Source: an uncultured Sphingomonadaceae bacterium
GTDB taxonomy: Bacteria; Pseudomonadota; Alphaproteobacteria; Sphingomonadales; Sphingomonadaceae
Direction of reading: 5' to 3'
Assembly (NCBI GenBank): GCA_947499255.1
Contig: CANMNF010000001.1
Coordinates: 1 to 64,000, forward strand
Length of the DNA: 64,000 bases
The notes below the pieces were generated by a model that was given only the letters and a program-made list of their open reading frames with translations, did no database searches and was not told where the DNA came from. Shown here piece after piece: positions 51,631 to 61,272 of this stretch. Made by a program: the position numbers and the translations under genes. The stretch's first letter is position 1. Each line of letters begins with the position of its first letter.

Positions 51631-54600
51631 ATGGCTGATATTCGCACAAAATTGCTGTTGGGCGCAGCGGTCGGGGGTCTTGCATTGTTTGGCGTTCCTG
51701 TGGCCGCGCAGGAAACCGCCATCGCTTCGCAAGCGGCAGCCGAGGCCGAGATTGTCCGCGAACAGCAGCGTTATGCCGTGCGCATGATGATGCAAGTGTA
51801 CGATGGCAGCCGCGATTTCTCGCACACACAAATGCTAGGCATTGGCCGTGTGCGCGAAGGTGATCGCAGCTTTACGCAGTTCGATTATGGCGATGGCGCG
51901 GTGGTGATGACCGGCAATAACGGAACACTCGCCGCCAGCAATTTCGTCAATCTGAGTGGTACGGAAAAGGCGATGATCTACGATTATCGCACGAAAATGA
52001 TGTATGGCGATGATGCCATTGCATCGTTTCACAATGGCATCGTTGTCCCCTTGTTGGGCAATGCGCCGGATCTGGGCCAAAATGTGAATTGGTCAGCCAG
52101 TTTGACCCCGCGCGATATCGGCCTTGTGAACACCCCACAATCCGCCGTGGCAGGCGGCATCCAGATTGAGCTGAGCCGTGAATATTTCACCCATAATGGC
52201 ATGGAGATGGTGCTGGTCCGCTATGTCGTGCCGTCCTTCGCCTATACTGACACATCGGGGCGCACGGTTGTGCATTGGGGCACCGGGGTCTCGCTTTCCG
52301 ACCCCGGCTTTGGCATGGTTTACCTCAATTCCGCTCTGCACCGCTCTGTGGCCAGCGATAGCAGCGGGACGGTACCCTATCGCTTTGCCCGCACGGTTGT
52401 CGCGGCCAATCCCGATGGTTCAGCGATGGTGGATTACCGCGATGTCGCGCAATTGGCGCCATATGTTGATGAATTGTTTGGTGCCGATGCGATGCGCGTG
52501 GTGCCAACAGGCACAACGTCCACTCTAACCGCGCCGATTGATCTTGCGCGCACGTTGGACGTTGTGGCGCTGAGTATTGCCGAGGATGGCGGCAATGAAG
52601 CGCCGATGTTGACCAATGCGCAAATGAGCGATGATCGCGGCGCGGAATTCACCGATCCTTCGGCGGCCAACGCCTATATCAACGCCAATGCCAATGCGCA
52701 GAGCAATGCCGCTGGCGCGCGGGCTGCAACGCAAGGGAACGGCCTTGTCTTTGGCGATAACGGTTCGCCTTCGGACAGTGGGCTTGTCGCAGAAGAAACG
52801 GTCGACACGCCGCAAGGCTCATTTTCCACATCGACCGATGCGAGCGCGGAAGAGAATGCGGCAAATCAGGTGCAGAACATGACGCAGCCCGGCAACCGCA
52901 ATGGCAACGGCAGCGGCAGCAGCAATGCCAGCGGTACGGGCGCAAACAGCATGACCGATGGCGGCGGCTTGATCTTTGGCCAGCCGAACGCAAATGATCT
53001 GGCGACCGAGGAAGCGACCCACACTATCCAAAATGGCTCGAACGGCCCTGCTGGCCCGCGTGGCCAAGGCGGGCAGGGCAGCTTTGGTGGCGGACTTGGT
53101 GACGAGGTTTCGCCTGAAACACTTGAATTGTTGGAACAATCTGCTGATAGCGGTGGCGGCCTTCAGGGCAATCTCAACCAGTATACCGACAATACGCAAC
53201 TGTTTGGCGGCGGCGGCGGCGATACCGATAACCCCTATTTCGACGATTACGGGGCGACGGGCCAAGACGGAAGCCTAGCGCAATCGCAATATTGGCTGGA
53301 CAAGGCGATTGCAATTTTTGGCGGCGCAGTGGCCCCGTTGGAACAGATGGCCACCGCTGAGCGCACTGACTTTCTGCTTGACCGCACAACGCAATTGGCT
53401 CGCAGTGGTCAAGCGACGACGAACCAGATCAATCAACTAACCAACGCCATTGAAAATACCGAGAACTGGTTGCGAACGAACGGCGCAGCGGTCCCCATGT
53501 TGACGGGAGAAGCTGCGGAATTGGAACAGGGACTTCGCGCCGCAGCATCGCGTCTTGGCGAAGCAGAGGGTACGTATGAAGCGCTGATCGATGCGCAAGC
53601 GCGCTTTAGTATTAGCGGTGTCACACCGCCTGATAGCTTTATCCAAGCCCTTGATGCTGCTGAAAGCGAAGTAACCGCAGCGCAGGATTTTATGCGCCAA
53701 TCCGAAGGGGCAATGGAAGTTGCCATCCAGAACGGCAAATACATCCTGCAATATGATGTCACTGACCCAGCGACGGCCAACAGGCTTAATCAATTGGGCG
53801 AAGCCTATCGCCGTTTGGGTGAAACGCGCGATACCCTCACTGCGATTGAAACTGAGGCACGTGGATTAAGCGCCTTGGTGCGCAGTTTGCCAACCCAGCA
53901 AATTGCCGACGCTCTTGACCGACTTGGCAATTCGCCCGCTGGCAAACTGCTCGATGGGTTGAGCCACGGGATGAACCTGTATTCAACCGGCAAATCGGCA
54001 TATAATGTCTATAATGCCAGCACGAATGACATGTCCTCGGGCGATCTTGACCTTGTGCGTAGCCATTCTCCGGGTGAATTGGGCCTCGATATTCTGGCGC
54101 TTTTGGGCAATGCCGCATCCGGCAATGTGAAAGCATTTTACAGCGATGCTGTAGCCATTTCTGCAGGTTCCATCAGCGATATCTATGTGGCCAACAAAGC
54201 GTGGAATGACACGATCATTCTCAACCAGCGTTTGAATGAAGAAGTCCTGGCCAACATGCGCGCATTGACGCGCCGGCTTCAAGAACAAGAAAAGGTCAAA
54301 TATGAAGAGCTGATGGCGACCGAATATGGCTCCGTCACTTCTGAACCGACCACCGATGGCGGGGTCAGCGATCCCAATTGGAAAGACCCGCGCATTGACC
54401 CTGAAACGGGCCTGCCCAAGCCTGCCTATTGGGAACATCTCAAGAAAGCCAATCCGGGTAAGCTGATCTCATATGGGATTGATCCTGAAGCGCCGGTTGG
54501 CGGCTGGCCGGGTGGCATTGGGCCAGAGCATCGTCCTGCGCCCAAAGGCCCACCGCCTCCGCCAGCGCAGCTGCCGGAATTCCCCGGCCCGGATTATCCC

Positions 54601-55731
54601 ACCGCGCCTCCGCGTGATCCCAACACGCCGCGCCCGCCCCGCGCACCAGAGCCTACGCTGGAAGAGCAAGGCTTCGTCACCGAAACGCCGGAAGAGCAGT
54701 GGCTGCGCGAAACCCGCGAAGAAAACGCGCGCGCTGCACAAGAGCTGGAGGAATATCAGGCAGAATTGCTCGCCAACCGTGAAGAAGAGACGATCTTCGA
54801 TGGCGATTATGAAATGAATGTGAGCGAGCTTGAGGTAACCGAATTGGTCGTCTCGCAGTTCGAGATAGAGCCGGTTGAATTTGAACCGGTGACCTTCGAT
54901 CCACCGACTTGGGAACCGCCCACTTGGGAGCCGCCTGAATGGGTTCCGCCAGAATTTGATCCGCCTGAAGTTACCAGTTTCCCGCCAACCGATCCTGATG
55001 ATCAGGACGGCTATCCGGGTACAGGTGAGTATCCTGCATACGGGTTCGATAATATGTCCGGCACCGTTAATGTGGACCTGTCGCAGTGGGAAGATTGGCT
55101 GGCGACGCAAGATATTCGCAAGCTGATCCAGCTGGCGATTGCGGCAGGCTATCCATTCGCGCCGGGCGATGATGGCATGGCGACTTTGGCAGTGGCTTTG
55201 GCGGATGCAGAAAACATCATCCGCCTGTCGCAAGATGAAGGCTATCGCCAATGGGCCAATCAGGCGCCAAGCTGTTCAGGGTATGTCGGCTGCGGCCCGC
55301 AATATCTGGGGCGCTGGGCGATGAAGCGCTCTATCGTCGCGCTGGGAGATATTCTGGTGCAAAGCCGCGAAATCTTCTCCACCGGGGGCTTCTCCGACAT
55401 CGGCATTTCAGGCTTCAACCTGTCTTATATGCTGCGCGATTTTGGCATTCAGGATGGCGATCTCATCGATGTGGAGATCACCCAGTTTGGTCGGACCATT
55501 GGCGGTTTGGAGGGGCATTTCCTCACCACGGCTGGCGACAGTTTCAACGTCAATCTACGCCCGGGCGTCGCCTCGGTTGTGGTCACAGCGCTGAACGAAG
55601 GCTCCGCATCGCCCAACACCGCTGAGGTGACCATCGATAATGTGGTGCGCGGCGAAGGCAGGCAGACTTACGACTTAAATACCGGCCAGACCGCGACCTT
55701 GCGGATCGAAGCCAATGCAAGCGCAGAATAG
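51631..55731 (+). CDS. Giant modular secreted protein (1366 aa), unknown family
   Basis: Signal peptide (LLLGAAVGGLALFGVPVAAQ), then a beta-rich N-terminal domain (~30-310; GIGRVREGDRSFTQFDYGDG). Residues ~324-537 are low-complexity Asn/Gly/Ser/Asp linker. Residues ~550-760 are helical, coiled-coil-like. Residues ~775-870 are small-residue-rich and hydrophobic (LGLDILALLGNAASGN, AVAISAGSISDIYVA), possibly membrane-interacting. A Pro-rich linker (~950-1007) and a seven-copy pentapeptide repeat (1080-1114) lead to a C-terminal domain (~1120-1366) with the only two Cys I found (1215, 1221) and a terminal beta region. It resembles no family I know. ATG 51631 has GGGGAG upstream. It precedes an outer-membrane barrel by 22 bases. 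Confidence 0.8.
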   Translation: MADIRTKLLLGAAVGGLALFGVPVAAQETAIASQAAAEAEIVREQQRYAVRMMMQVYDGSRDFSHTQMLGIGRVREGDRSFTQFDYGDGAVVMTGNNGTLAASNFVNLSGTEKAMIYDYRTKMMYGDDAIASFHNGIVVPLLGNAPDLGQNVNWSASLTPRDIGLVNTPQSAVAGGIQIELSREYFTHNGMEMVLVRYVVPSFAYTDTSGRTVVHWGTGVSLSDPGFGMVYLNSALHRSVASDSSGTVPYRFARTVVAANPDGSAMVDYRDVAQLAPYVDELFGADAMRVVPTGTTSTLTAPIDLARTLDVVALSIAEDGGNEAPMLTNAQMSDDRGAEFTDPSAANAYINANANAQSNAAGARAATQGNGLVFGDNGSPSDSGLVAEETVDTPQGSFSTSTDASAEENAANQVQNMTQPGNRNGNGSGSSNASGTGANSMTDGGGLIFGQPNANDLATEEATHTIQNGSNGPAGPRGQGGQGSFGGGLGDEVSPETLELLEQSADSGGGLQGNLNQYTDNTQLFGGGGGDTDNPYFDDYGATGQDGSLAQSQYWLDKAIAIFGGAVAPLEQMATAERTDFLLDRTTQLARSGQATTNQINQLTNAIENTENWLRTNGAAVPMLTGEAAELEQGLRAAASRLGEAEGTYEALIDAQARFSISGVTPPDSFIQALDAAESEVTAAQDFMRQSEGAMEVAIQNGKYILQYDVTDPATANRLNQLGEAYRRLGETRDTLTAIETEARGLSALVRSLPTQQIADALDRLGNSPAGKLLDGLSHGMNLYSTGKSAYNVYNASTNDMSSGDLDLVRSHSPGELGLDILALLGNAASGNVKAFYSDAVAISAGSISDIYVANKAWNDTIILNQRLNEEVLANMRALTRRLQEQEKVKYEELMATEYGSVTSEPTTDGGVSDPNWKDPRIDPETGLPKPAYWEHLKKANPGKLISYGIDPEAPVGGWPGGIGPEHRPAPKGPPPPPAQLPEFPGPDYPTAPPRDPNTPRPPRAPEPTLEEQGFVTETPEEQWLRETREENARAAQELEEYQAELLANREEETIFDGDYEMNVSELEVTELVVSQFEIEPVEFEPVTFDPPTWEPPTWEPPEWVPPEFDPPEVTSFPPTDPDDQDGYPGTGEYPAYGFDNMSGTVNVDLSQWEDWLATQDIRKLIQLAIAAGYPFAPGDDGMATLAVALADAENIIRLSQDEGYRQWANQAPSCSGYVGCGPQYLGRWAMKRSIVALGDILVQSREIFSTGGFSDIGISGFNLSYMLRDFGIQDGDLIDVEITQFGRTIGGLEGHFLTTAGDSFNVNLRPGVASVVVTALNEGSASPNTAEVTIDNVVRGEGRQTYDLNTGQTATLRIEANASAE
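54868..54972 (+). repeat. Seven-copy 15-base coding repeat (pentapeptide E/D-P-P/V-E/T-F/W)
   Basis: Seven consecutive 15-base units encode EPVEF, EPVTF, DPPTW, EPPTW, EPPEW, VPPEF and DPPEV inside the giant secreted protein (residues 1080-1114). The regular aromatic-Pro-Pro spacing suggests a stiff extended rod or a binding surface for Pro-recognising partners. Units differ at the DNA level, so the repeat is old rather than freshly expanded. Confidence 0.9.
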
Positions 55732-55753
55732 ACGCAGGCGGGGGGAAATTATC

Positions 55754-56695
55754 ATGACACGCTTTGGATTTTCTGTGGCACTCATCGGTGCGCTCGCATC
55801 ATCGCCAACAATCGCTTGGGCACAGGTCTTGCCTGATATTCAGGACGCGATCAATCGCGGCTCTGGCATCGATACAGCGCTTGAAGAACAACGCCGCACC
55901 ACTTTGCAACGCAGCGCTGAGGATGAAGGTGCGATCGATGGCGAGGCGGGCGTTTATGTTCTTACTCTCAATGAGATATTCTATGTCGGCGCATCGGCAG
56001 GGGCGGGCTGGTCTGAAAATCCAGTGCGCACCGTCGATGATTTAGGCGATTCTGTTTACGGCAATGCGGCGTTGAGCGCAGGGGTGCAAACCCGGCTGGG
56101 TGAGAGATTTGATGGCGGAATTTCGGCCACCGTTTCAGGCATCGAATTTGATGAACCTTTCGCCCCATCATCACGCTCTGTCACCGCCGCTACCAATATC
56201 GGCATGCCCATTGGCGACACGCCGCTTTATGTCAGCGTGAACGCGTTTGGCGGGTTCAATTACGATCAGGATTTCGAAAACGGCACCGGCTTTTACGGCG
56301 CCAGCCTGGCACTCAGCGCTGGCATCCCTGTGGGCCAGAGCACAGTTTTGCGTGGCAGCGTGAATGCAGGCCGTCAGGAGGGCGAGATCGAGGAAAACAA
56401 TGCGTGGAACGCCAATGTCTCGTTCGATCTCACCCATTACGTCTCCCCAAGTATCAGCATCGGGGCTGGCGCTGCGGTGAGCCGTGTATGGTTTGACGAT
56501 TTTTACGAAGACGTCACTTTCGTCACTCGCCGCGATTGGCAATATGGCGGCAATATCAACGCCAGCTGGCAAGCGACCGATTGGCTCTCTGTCAGTACAA
56601 ACGCTGGATATCAACGCCGCGATTCTGCCTTCTTCCTGTCCGATTATGATGGCTTTGATGCCAGCATCACAGTGGCCGCGCGCAAGCGGTTTTGA
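55754..56695 (+). CDS. Outer-membrane beta-barrel protein
   Basis: The 313-residue protein has a signal peptide (VALIGALASSPTIAWAQ), a short N-terminal helical piece (LPDIQDAINRGSGIDTALEEQ) and then about 12-14 amphipathic strands (VGASAGAGW, NAALSAGVQTRLG, GGISATVSGIEF and so on), ending in ITVAARKRF with the C-terminal Phe that directs barrel insertion. ATG 55754 has GGGGGAAA upstream. As third gene of the set it may anchor the giant secreted protein at the outer membrane or act as its exporter; its N-terminal piece resembles the plug-like segment of surface-polysaccharide barrels. This role is inferred. Confidence 0.85.
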   Translation: MTRFGFSVALIGALASSPTIAWAQVLPDIQDAINRGSGIDTALEEQRRTTLQRSAEDEGAIDGEAGVYVLTLNEIFYVGASAGAGWSENPVRTVDDLGDSVYGNAALSAGVQTRLGERFDGGISATVSGIEFDEPFAPSSRSVTAATNIGMPIGDTPLYVSVNAFGGFNYDQDFENGTGFYGASLALSAGIPVGQSTVLRGSVNAGRQEGEIEENNAWNANVSFDLTHYVSPSISIGAGAAVSRVWFDDFYEDVTFVTRRDWQYGGNINASWQATDWLSVSTNAGYQRRDSAFFLSDYDGFDASITVAARKRF

Positions 56696-56793
56696 TGGTC
56701 AGGCTGCAATCACTCTAGAAAATCCGCAACATTGTGGCAAAGATCACCCCTTGCATATTTGATCGCGAATATGGGTGAGGGATAACAGGCGGC

Positions 56794-58233
56794 ATGTATT
56801 TGGGAATTGATCTTGGCACTTCGGGTGTGAAGGCCATTATCATCGACGACGCAGGCCGTGTGGCGGGGCAGGGGACTGCCGGGCTTAAGGTATCGCGCCC
56901 GCATCCGCTTTGGTCAGAGCAATCGCCTCAAGATTGGTGGCAGGCGACCGGCGATGCGGTGAAAGCGATCGCGCCCGATTTGCGCGCAAAGATCACCGGG
57001 ATTGGCATTGCAGGCCAGATGCACGGAGCCACTTTGCTGGGCGCAGATGATGCGGTTTTGCGCCCTGCAATCTTGTGGAACGATGGCCGCTGCGAAGCGG
57101 AATGTGCCGCGTTGGAGAAGACTGTGCCAGATAGCCGCGCGATTACTGGCAATCTGGCCATGCCCGGATTTACCGCGCCCAAACTGGAATGGGTGCGGGG
57201 GCATGAACCGGAAATTTTCGCCAAAGTTCGCAGCGTTCTTTTACCCAAGGATTACCTGCGCTTACGCATGACAGGTGAGAAAGCATCTGACATGTCAGAT
57301 AGCGCGGGCACATTTTGGCTGGATGTGGCCAAGCGCGACTGGTCCGATGCGATGTTGGAGGCAACGGGCCTCACCCGCGATCATATGCCGCGCCTTGTCG
57401 AAGGACCGGAAATTACCGGCACATTGCGCAGCGACATTGCCAATGATTGGGGCATGGGCAAAGTGCCGGTTATTGCTGGTGGCGGAGACAATGCAGCCGG
57501 CGCTGCTGGCGTTGGCATGATGGCCGAAGGGGATGCGCTATTGTCGCTTGGCACGTCAGGCGTAATCTTTGTGGCCACCAAACAATTCCGCCCCAATCCC
57601 GGCGGCGCAGTTCATGCCTTTTGCCATTGCCTGCCCGATACGTGGCATCAGATGAGCGTGCACCTATCGGCCGCCAGCTGCGCGGATTGGGCGGCCAATA
57701 TCATGGGGTTGGATGTGGCGGATTTCTTCGCCAAAGCAGAGCAGGGCGAGCCCGGCGACGGGCCAGAATTGTTCCTGCCGTATCTTTCGGGTGAACGCAC
57801 CCCGCATAACGATCCCACGCCGCGCGGCAGCTTTCTCAATATGAGCCATGCCAGCGATCCAACCCGCCTTGCCAACGCCGTTTTGGAAGGCGTGGCATTT
57901 GCCCATGCCGATGGGCTGCGCGCGTTGCAGGAAACGGGCACAACAATTTCAGCGCTTACCGTAATTGGTGGCGGCGCGCGCTCTGCCCATTGGGGACAGA
58001 TCCTGGCCGCCGCGCTCGACGTGCGCCTTGATTACCGTGAAGGCGGCGAAGTTGGCCCGGCTTTGGGCGCAGCGCGCCTCGCCATGATGGGCGTTAGCGG
58101 GGTGAGCGCTGCCGATGCCTGTCCCAAACCGCCATTGACCCACGCAATTGAACCCGATCCTGAATTGACCGACCGACTATCATCCAAATATGCTCAATTT
58201 CGCGCCGCCTATCCCTCGCTTGCGCAAATCTGA
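56794..58233 (+). CDS. xylB: Xylulokinase
   Basis: The 479-residue protein is a FGGY-family kinase: [17 protein letters not shown] (phosphate-binding start), [22 protein letters not shown] (xylulokinase hallmark), LWNDGR, and [21 protein letters not shown] in the FGGY signature region. It phosphorylates D-xylulose to xylulose-5-phosphate for the pentose phosphate pathway. xylA follows 16 bases later, giving the isomerase route for xylose. No xylose transporter or XylR-type regulator is visible nearby. Confidence 0.96.
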   Translation: MYLGIDLGTSGVKAIIIDDAGRVAGQGTAGLKVSRPHPLWSEQSPQDWWQATGDAVKAIAPDLRAKITGIGIAGQMHGATLLGADDAVLRPAILWNDGRCEAECAALEKTVPDSRAITGNLAMPGFTAPKLEWVRGHEPEIFAKVRSVLLPKDYLRLRMTGEKASDMSDSAGTFWLDVAKRDWSDAMLEATGLTRDHMPRLVEGPEITGTLRSDIANDWGMGKVPVIAGGGDNAAGAAGVGMMAEGDALLSLGTSGVIFVATKQFRPNPGGAVHAFCHCLPDTWHQMSVHLSAASCADWAANIMGLDVADFFAKAEQGEPGDGPELFLPYLSGERTPHNDPTPRGSFLNMSHASDPTRLANAVLEGVAFAHADGLRALQETGTTISALTVIGGGARSAHWGQILAAALDVRLDYREGGEVGPALGAARLAMMGVSGVSAADACPKPPLTHAIEPDPELTDRLSSKYAQFRAAYPSLAQI

Positions 58234-58249
58234 AGGAAGATCAGACACC

Positions 58250-59557
58250 ATGTCCGCAGACTATTTCGCTGAATTTGAAACCGTCCGTTTTGATCCCGAA
58301 GGCGGCGATCTTGCGTATAAATTCTATGACAAGGACCGCATGGTTCTGGGCAAAAGGATGGAAGATCATCTGCGCTTTGCCGTGTGTTTCTGGCACACTT
58401 TCTGCTGGCCGGGCAGCGATGTGTTCGGGGCAGGCACATTTGATCGGCCATGGCTTGCCGGTCCCAATGATGCAGTCGCGGCCAAGGCCAAGCGTGAAGC
58501 GGGGCTGGCGTTCGTTGAGAAAATGGATGTACCGTTTTACTGCTTTCACGATGTTGATGTGATGGCCGATGCCAAGGATGCTGGCGATTTCCGCGCCAGC
58601 TTTGCCGAAGCGGTTGATCATCTGGAAGAATTGCAGGCCAAGCATCATCGCAAGCTTTTGTGGGGCACGGCCAATCTGTTCAGCCACCCGCGTTATATGG
58701 CCGGGGCGGCGACCAATCCTGATCCTGAAGTTTTCGCATGGGGCGCAATGCAGGTGCGCGATTGCCTGGATGCAACGCACCGGCTGGGCGGCCAGAATTA
58801 TGTGCTGTGGGGAGGGCGCGAAGGTTATGACACGATCCTCAACACCGAATTGGCAACCGAGCAGGACAATTTTGGCCGGTTCTTGTCCCTCGTGGTGGAA
58901 CACAAACACACAATCGGTTTCAAAGGCGCGATTTTAATCGAGCCCAAACCGCATGAGCCGACCAAGCATCAATATGATTTCGATACGCAAACGGTTTACG
59001 CTTTCCTGAAGCGTTATGGCCTTGAGAAAGAAGTGCAGGTCAATATCGAGGCGAACCACGCCACACTTGGCGGGCACAGCTTTGAACATGAATTGGCGAT
59101 GGCGCGTGCTTTGGGCATTTTCGGCTCTGTCGATGCCAATCGCGGCGATCCGCAAAATGGGTGGGACACCGATCAATTCCCCAATTCGGCTGAGGAAATG
59201 ACGTTGGCAATGCTGGAAATCCTGCGCGCAGGTGGTTTCACCACAGGCGGGTTCAACTTTGACAGCAAAGTGCGCCGTCAATCCATTGATGCCGCCGATC
59301 TGTTCCACGGGCATATTGGCGGGATCGATACGATCGCGAAAGGCTTGCTCAATGCCGCTGCGCTGATCGAAGATGGTCGTCTCGATGCGTTCCGCGAAGA
59401 ACGCTATGCCGGATGGAAAGGTGAGCTGGGCGAGATGATCTATGCCGAGGGCACCAGCCTTGCCGATATCGCGCAACATGCGATCGATGCCAATGCCGGG
59501 CCAGAGCCGAAATCGGGCAAGCAGGAATGGTGTGAAAACCTGATCAACCGGGTTTAG
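58250..59557 (+). CDS. xylA: Xylose isomerase
   Basis: The 435-residue protein is of the class II (E. coli-like) length. It shows [14 protein letters not shown] near the start, FCFHDVDV-like [14 protein letters not shown] (catalytic His/Asp), the [15 protein letters not shown] motif (metal-binding Glu region follows in [20 protein letters not shown]), [19 protein letters not shown] and [18 protein letters not shown]. These provide the two divalent metal sites of the TIM barrel. It isomerises D-xylose to D-xylulose. GAAGGAAGA precedes the ATG. The 139-base gap to the convergent gene (59558-59696) shows only a short GGGC/GCCC hairpin. Confidence 0.97.
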   Translation: MSADYFAEFETVRFDPEGGDLAYKFYDKDRMVLGKRMEDHLRFAVCFWHTFCWPGSDVFGAGTFDRPWLAGPNDAVAAKAKREAGLAFVEKMDVPFYCFHDVDVMADAKDAGDFRASFAEAVDHLEELQAKHHRKLLWGTANLFSHPRYMAGAATNPDPEVFAWGAMQVRDCLDATHRLGGQNYVLWGGREGYDTILNTELATEQDNFGRFLSLVVEHKHTIGFKGAILIEPKPHEPTKHQYDFDTQTVYAFLKRYGLEKEVQVNIEANHATLGGHSFEHELAMARALGIFGSVDANRGDPQNGWDTDQFPNSAEEMTLAMLEILRAGGFTTGGFNFDSKVRRQSIDAADLFHGHIGGIDTIAKGLLNAAALIEDGRLDAFREERYAGWKGELGEMIYAEGTSLADIAQHAIDANAGPEPKSGKQEWCENLINRV

Positions 59558-59696
59558 GCACGAGAACCTTTCCTACAGGCGCAAAACTTGGGCAAAGGCC
59601 CTTCCGGCTCTTTGGCACAGGCCAATTGGGCGTCTTTACGAAAGAGAGGTTTTCGTCTTCTAGACTGTGTCCAATGTGTCCATTTTGTTGGATTTG

Positions 59697-61103
59697 CTAG
59701 TCGGCTGAAAAGGCAAAAGGCACGCCGCTATCGCGGAATGTCACAGGCAGTACATCGCGGCCCATTGGCGGGGCAGATCGCGCGATGCATTTGGGCCGGT
59801 GGCATATGCGGCAGGCAACGCCAATGGGTGTAGGCTCATGGTTTTGCAGCAGTTTGGCGTAAGCCAGCTTGTCGAGATGCTTGGCGGAACAGGCAAGGGC
59901 AACTGCGCGCACGGCTTTGGGCGCGCCATAGTGGCCGCCACCTGCGCTGACTGTGCGTGCGATGGAGACATAGCGTTCGCCATCGGGCAGCTCGATCAGC
60001 TGCGCATCGATGGCGCCGGGTGTCGCGAAGACTTCATGGATGTTCCACAAGGGGCAACCGCCGCCATGTCGAGCGAGCGGAAAGCCCGCACCATCCAAAC
60101 GCTTGGAGACATTGCCGGCTTGGTCAACGCGCAGGAAGAAGAAGGGCACAGCTTCGCTGCCTGAGCGCTGCAAAGTGGTGAGGCGATGGGCGGCCTGTTC
60201 AAAGCTGACTGTGAAGCGCGCGGACAGCGCTTCGATGTCGTAACGGGTATCGGCTGCGGCCTTGGCGAAACGGTCATAGGGCATAAGCAGCGCGGCGGCC
60301 CAGTAAGACTGCAAGGCGCGGCGCACCAGATTGGCGGTGTCCTCGCTGGCAAAGCGGCCCGTGGCCAGCTCGCTCTCAATCGCCTCCTCCTGTTCAAGGA
60401 TGGCGAGTTGCAGCGCGAGTTGGAAGCGGCGGCCGGGATTGTCGAGGCTTTCGGCAAGCCAGATGCGGCGGCGGTGATAGTCATGCCACCTTAGCGCGCC
60501 TTGCAAGATGCCCGCATCGGTAAAGCGGACATCGAGGCCGTGCTTGGCAGAGATGCGCTCTTGCAGCGAAGGCAGATCGCCCATTTCGCGGGCCATCGCC
60601 GCGGCGCTGTCATCAAGCGCGGGGAAGCAGTTGCGCCGCGCGGCAAGGAAAGCGCGAGCCTCTGCCACAGGGCTGGGCGCAGCAGGCGCGCTGTCGCCTG
60701 CCAGCACCTTGTCCGCGCGCCGTTCGGCCAGCGCCATCTGCTCTTCGCTATAGGCGGTGTGGAGACGCAGAAAGGCTTCGGCAAAGCCGGGATAGCTGGT
60801 GGCAATATCGGCCATGTCGAGTTCGGGCAGATCGATATCGGCAAAGATCGGGTCCTTGAAGACGCCTTGCAATTGCGCGGTTGTGGCATCGCTATCGGTG
60901 TCGGCAAGCTCGGCAATGTCGATGCGGTAGACGGTCGCGAGTTTGAGGAGCGTGTCAGCGGTAACGGGCCGCTGATTGCGCTCCATCAAAGCGATGTAGG
61001 ATGGCGAAATCTCCAGATCATCCGCCATGTTGGCTTGTGTGAGGCCAAGCTCGCGGCGCATGTTCTTGAGCCTTGGGCCCATGTAAATCGGCTTACGCGC
61101 CAC
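59697..61103 (-). CDS. ScfR/RamB-type short-chain fatty acyl transcriptional regulator
   Basis: The 468-residue protein has an N-terminal XRE helix-turn-helix (~10-65, RLKNMRRELGLTQANMADDLEISPSYIALMER), a middle part with an IrrE/ImmA-like region (~200-275), and a C-terminal DUF2083 domain with cysteines in CRICHRPKC. This is the ScfR layout (RamB of Corynebacterium, PccR/MccR of alphaproteobacteria), whose members sense acyl-CoAs and control acetate or propionate metabolism. It diverges from isocitrate lyase across 169 bases, which argues that it controls the glyoxylate shunt here. Start is GTG 61103 with AGGAGAG upstream. Confidence 0.92.
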   Translation of the reverse strand: MARKPIYMGPRLKNMRRELGLTQANMADDLEISPSYIALMERNQRPVTADTLLKLATVYRIDIAELADTDSDATTAQLQGVFKDPIFADIDLPELDMADIATSYPGFAEAFLRLHTAYSEEQMALAERRADKVLAGDSAPAAPSPVAEARAFLAARRNCFPALDDSAAAMAREMGDLPSLQERISAKHGLDVRFTDAGILQGALRWHDYHRRRIWLAESLDNPGRRFQLALQLAILEQEEAIESELATGRFASEDTANLVRRALQSYWAAALLMPYDRFAKAAADTRYDIEALSARFTVSFEQAAHRLTTLQRSGSEAVPFFFLRVDQAGNVSKRLDGAGFPLARHGGGCPLWNIHEVFATPGAIDAQLIELPDGERYVSIARTVSAGGGHYGAPKAVRAVALACSAKHLDKLAYAKLLQNHEPTPIGVACRICHRPKCIARSAPPMGRDVLPVTFRDSGVPFAFSAD

Positions 61104-61138
61104 CGTTTCTCTCCTAGTAGAGCCGCAGAGTTGCGGGG

Positions 61139-61210
61139 TTTGTATGCATCCTTACAACTTTACAGCGCAGGTTTGTAAATATTGACAATGCGACACCGTC
61201 GCACGTTACG
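61139..61210 (+). promoter_or_regulatory. aceA promoter and candidate ScfR operators
   Basis: The divergent region holds TTTGTA (61139-61144), AACTTTACA (61156-61164) and TTTGTAAA (61172-61179), resembling the TTTGCAAA-type sites of RamB/PccR relatives. A perfect -35 hexamer TTGACA (61182-61187) follows, with a weak -10 (GTTACG) 17 bases on. TTTGTAAA just upstream of the -35 suits an activator site for aceA. Motif assignments are by eye. Confidence 0.5.
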
Positions 61211-61272
61211 CAAGCGCGAATTGCGTGAGAAAAGGCTTTCAACAACCCCGTTACGAGAAAGCGAATCACACG

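Noticed and set aside
51631-55731. RTX adhesin or autotransporter
   Set aside because: No GGxGxD calcium repeats and no C-terminal autotransporter barrel in the protein itself; the barrel is a separate gene.
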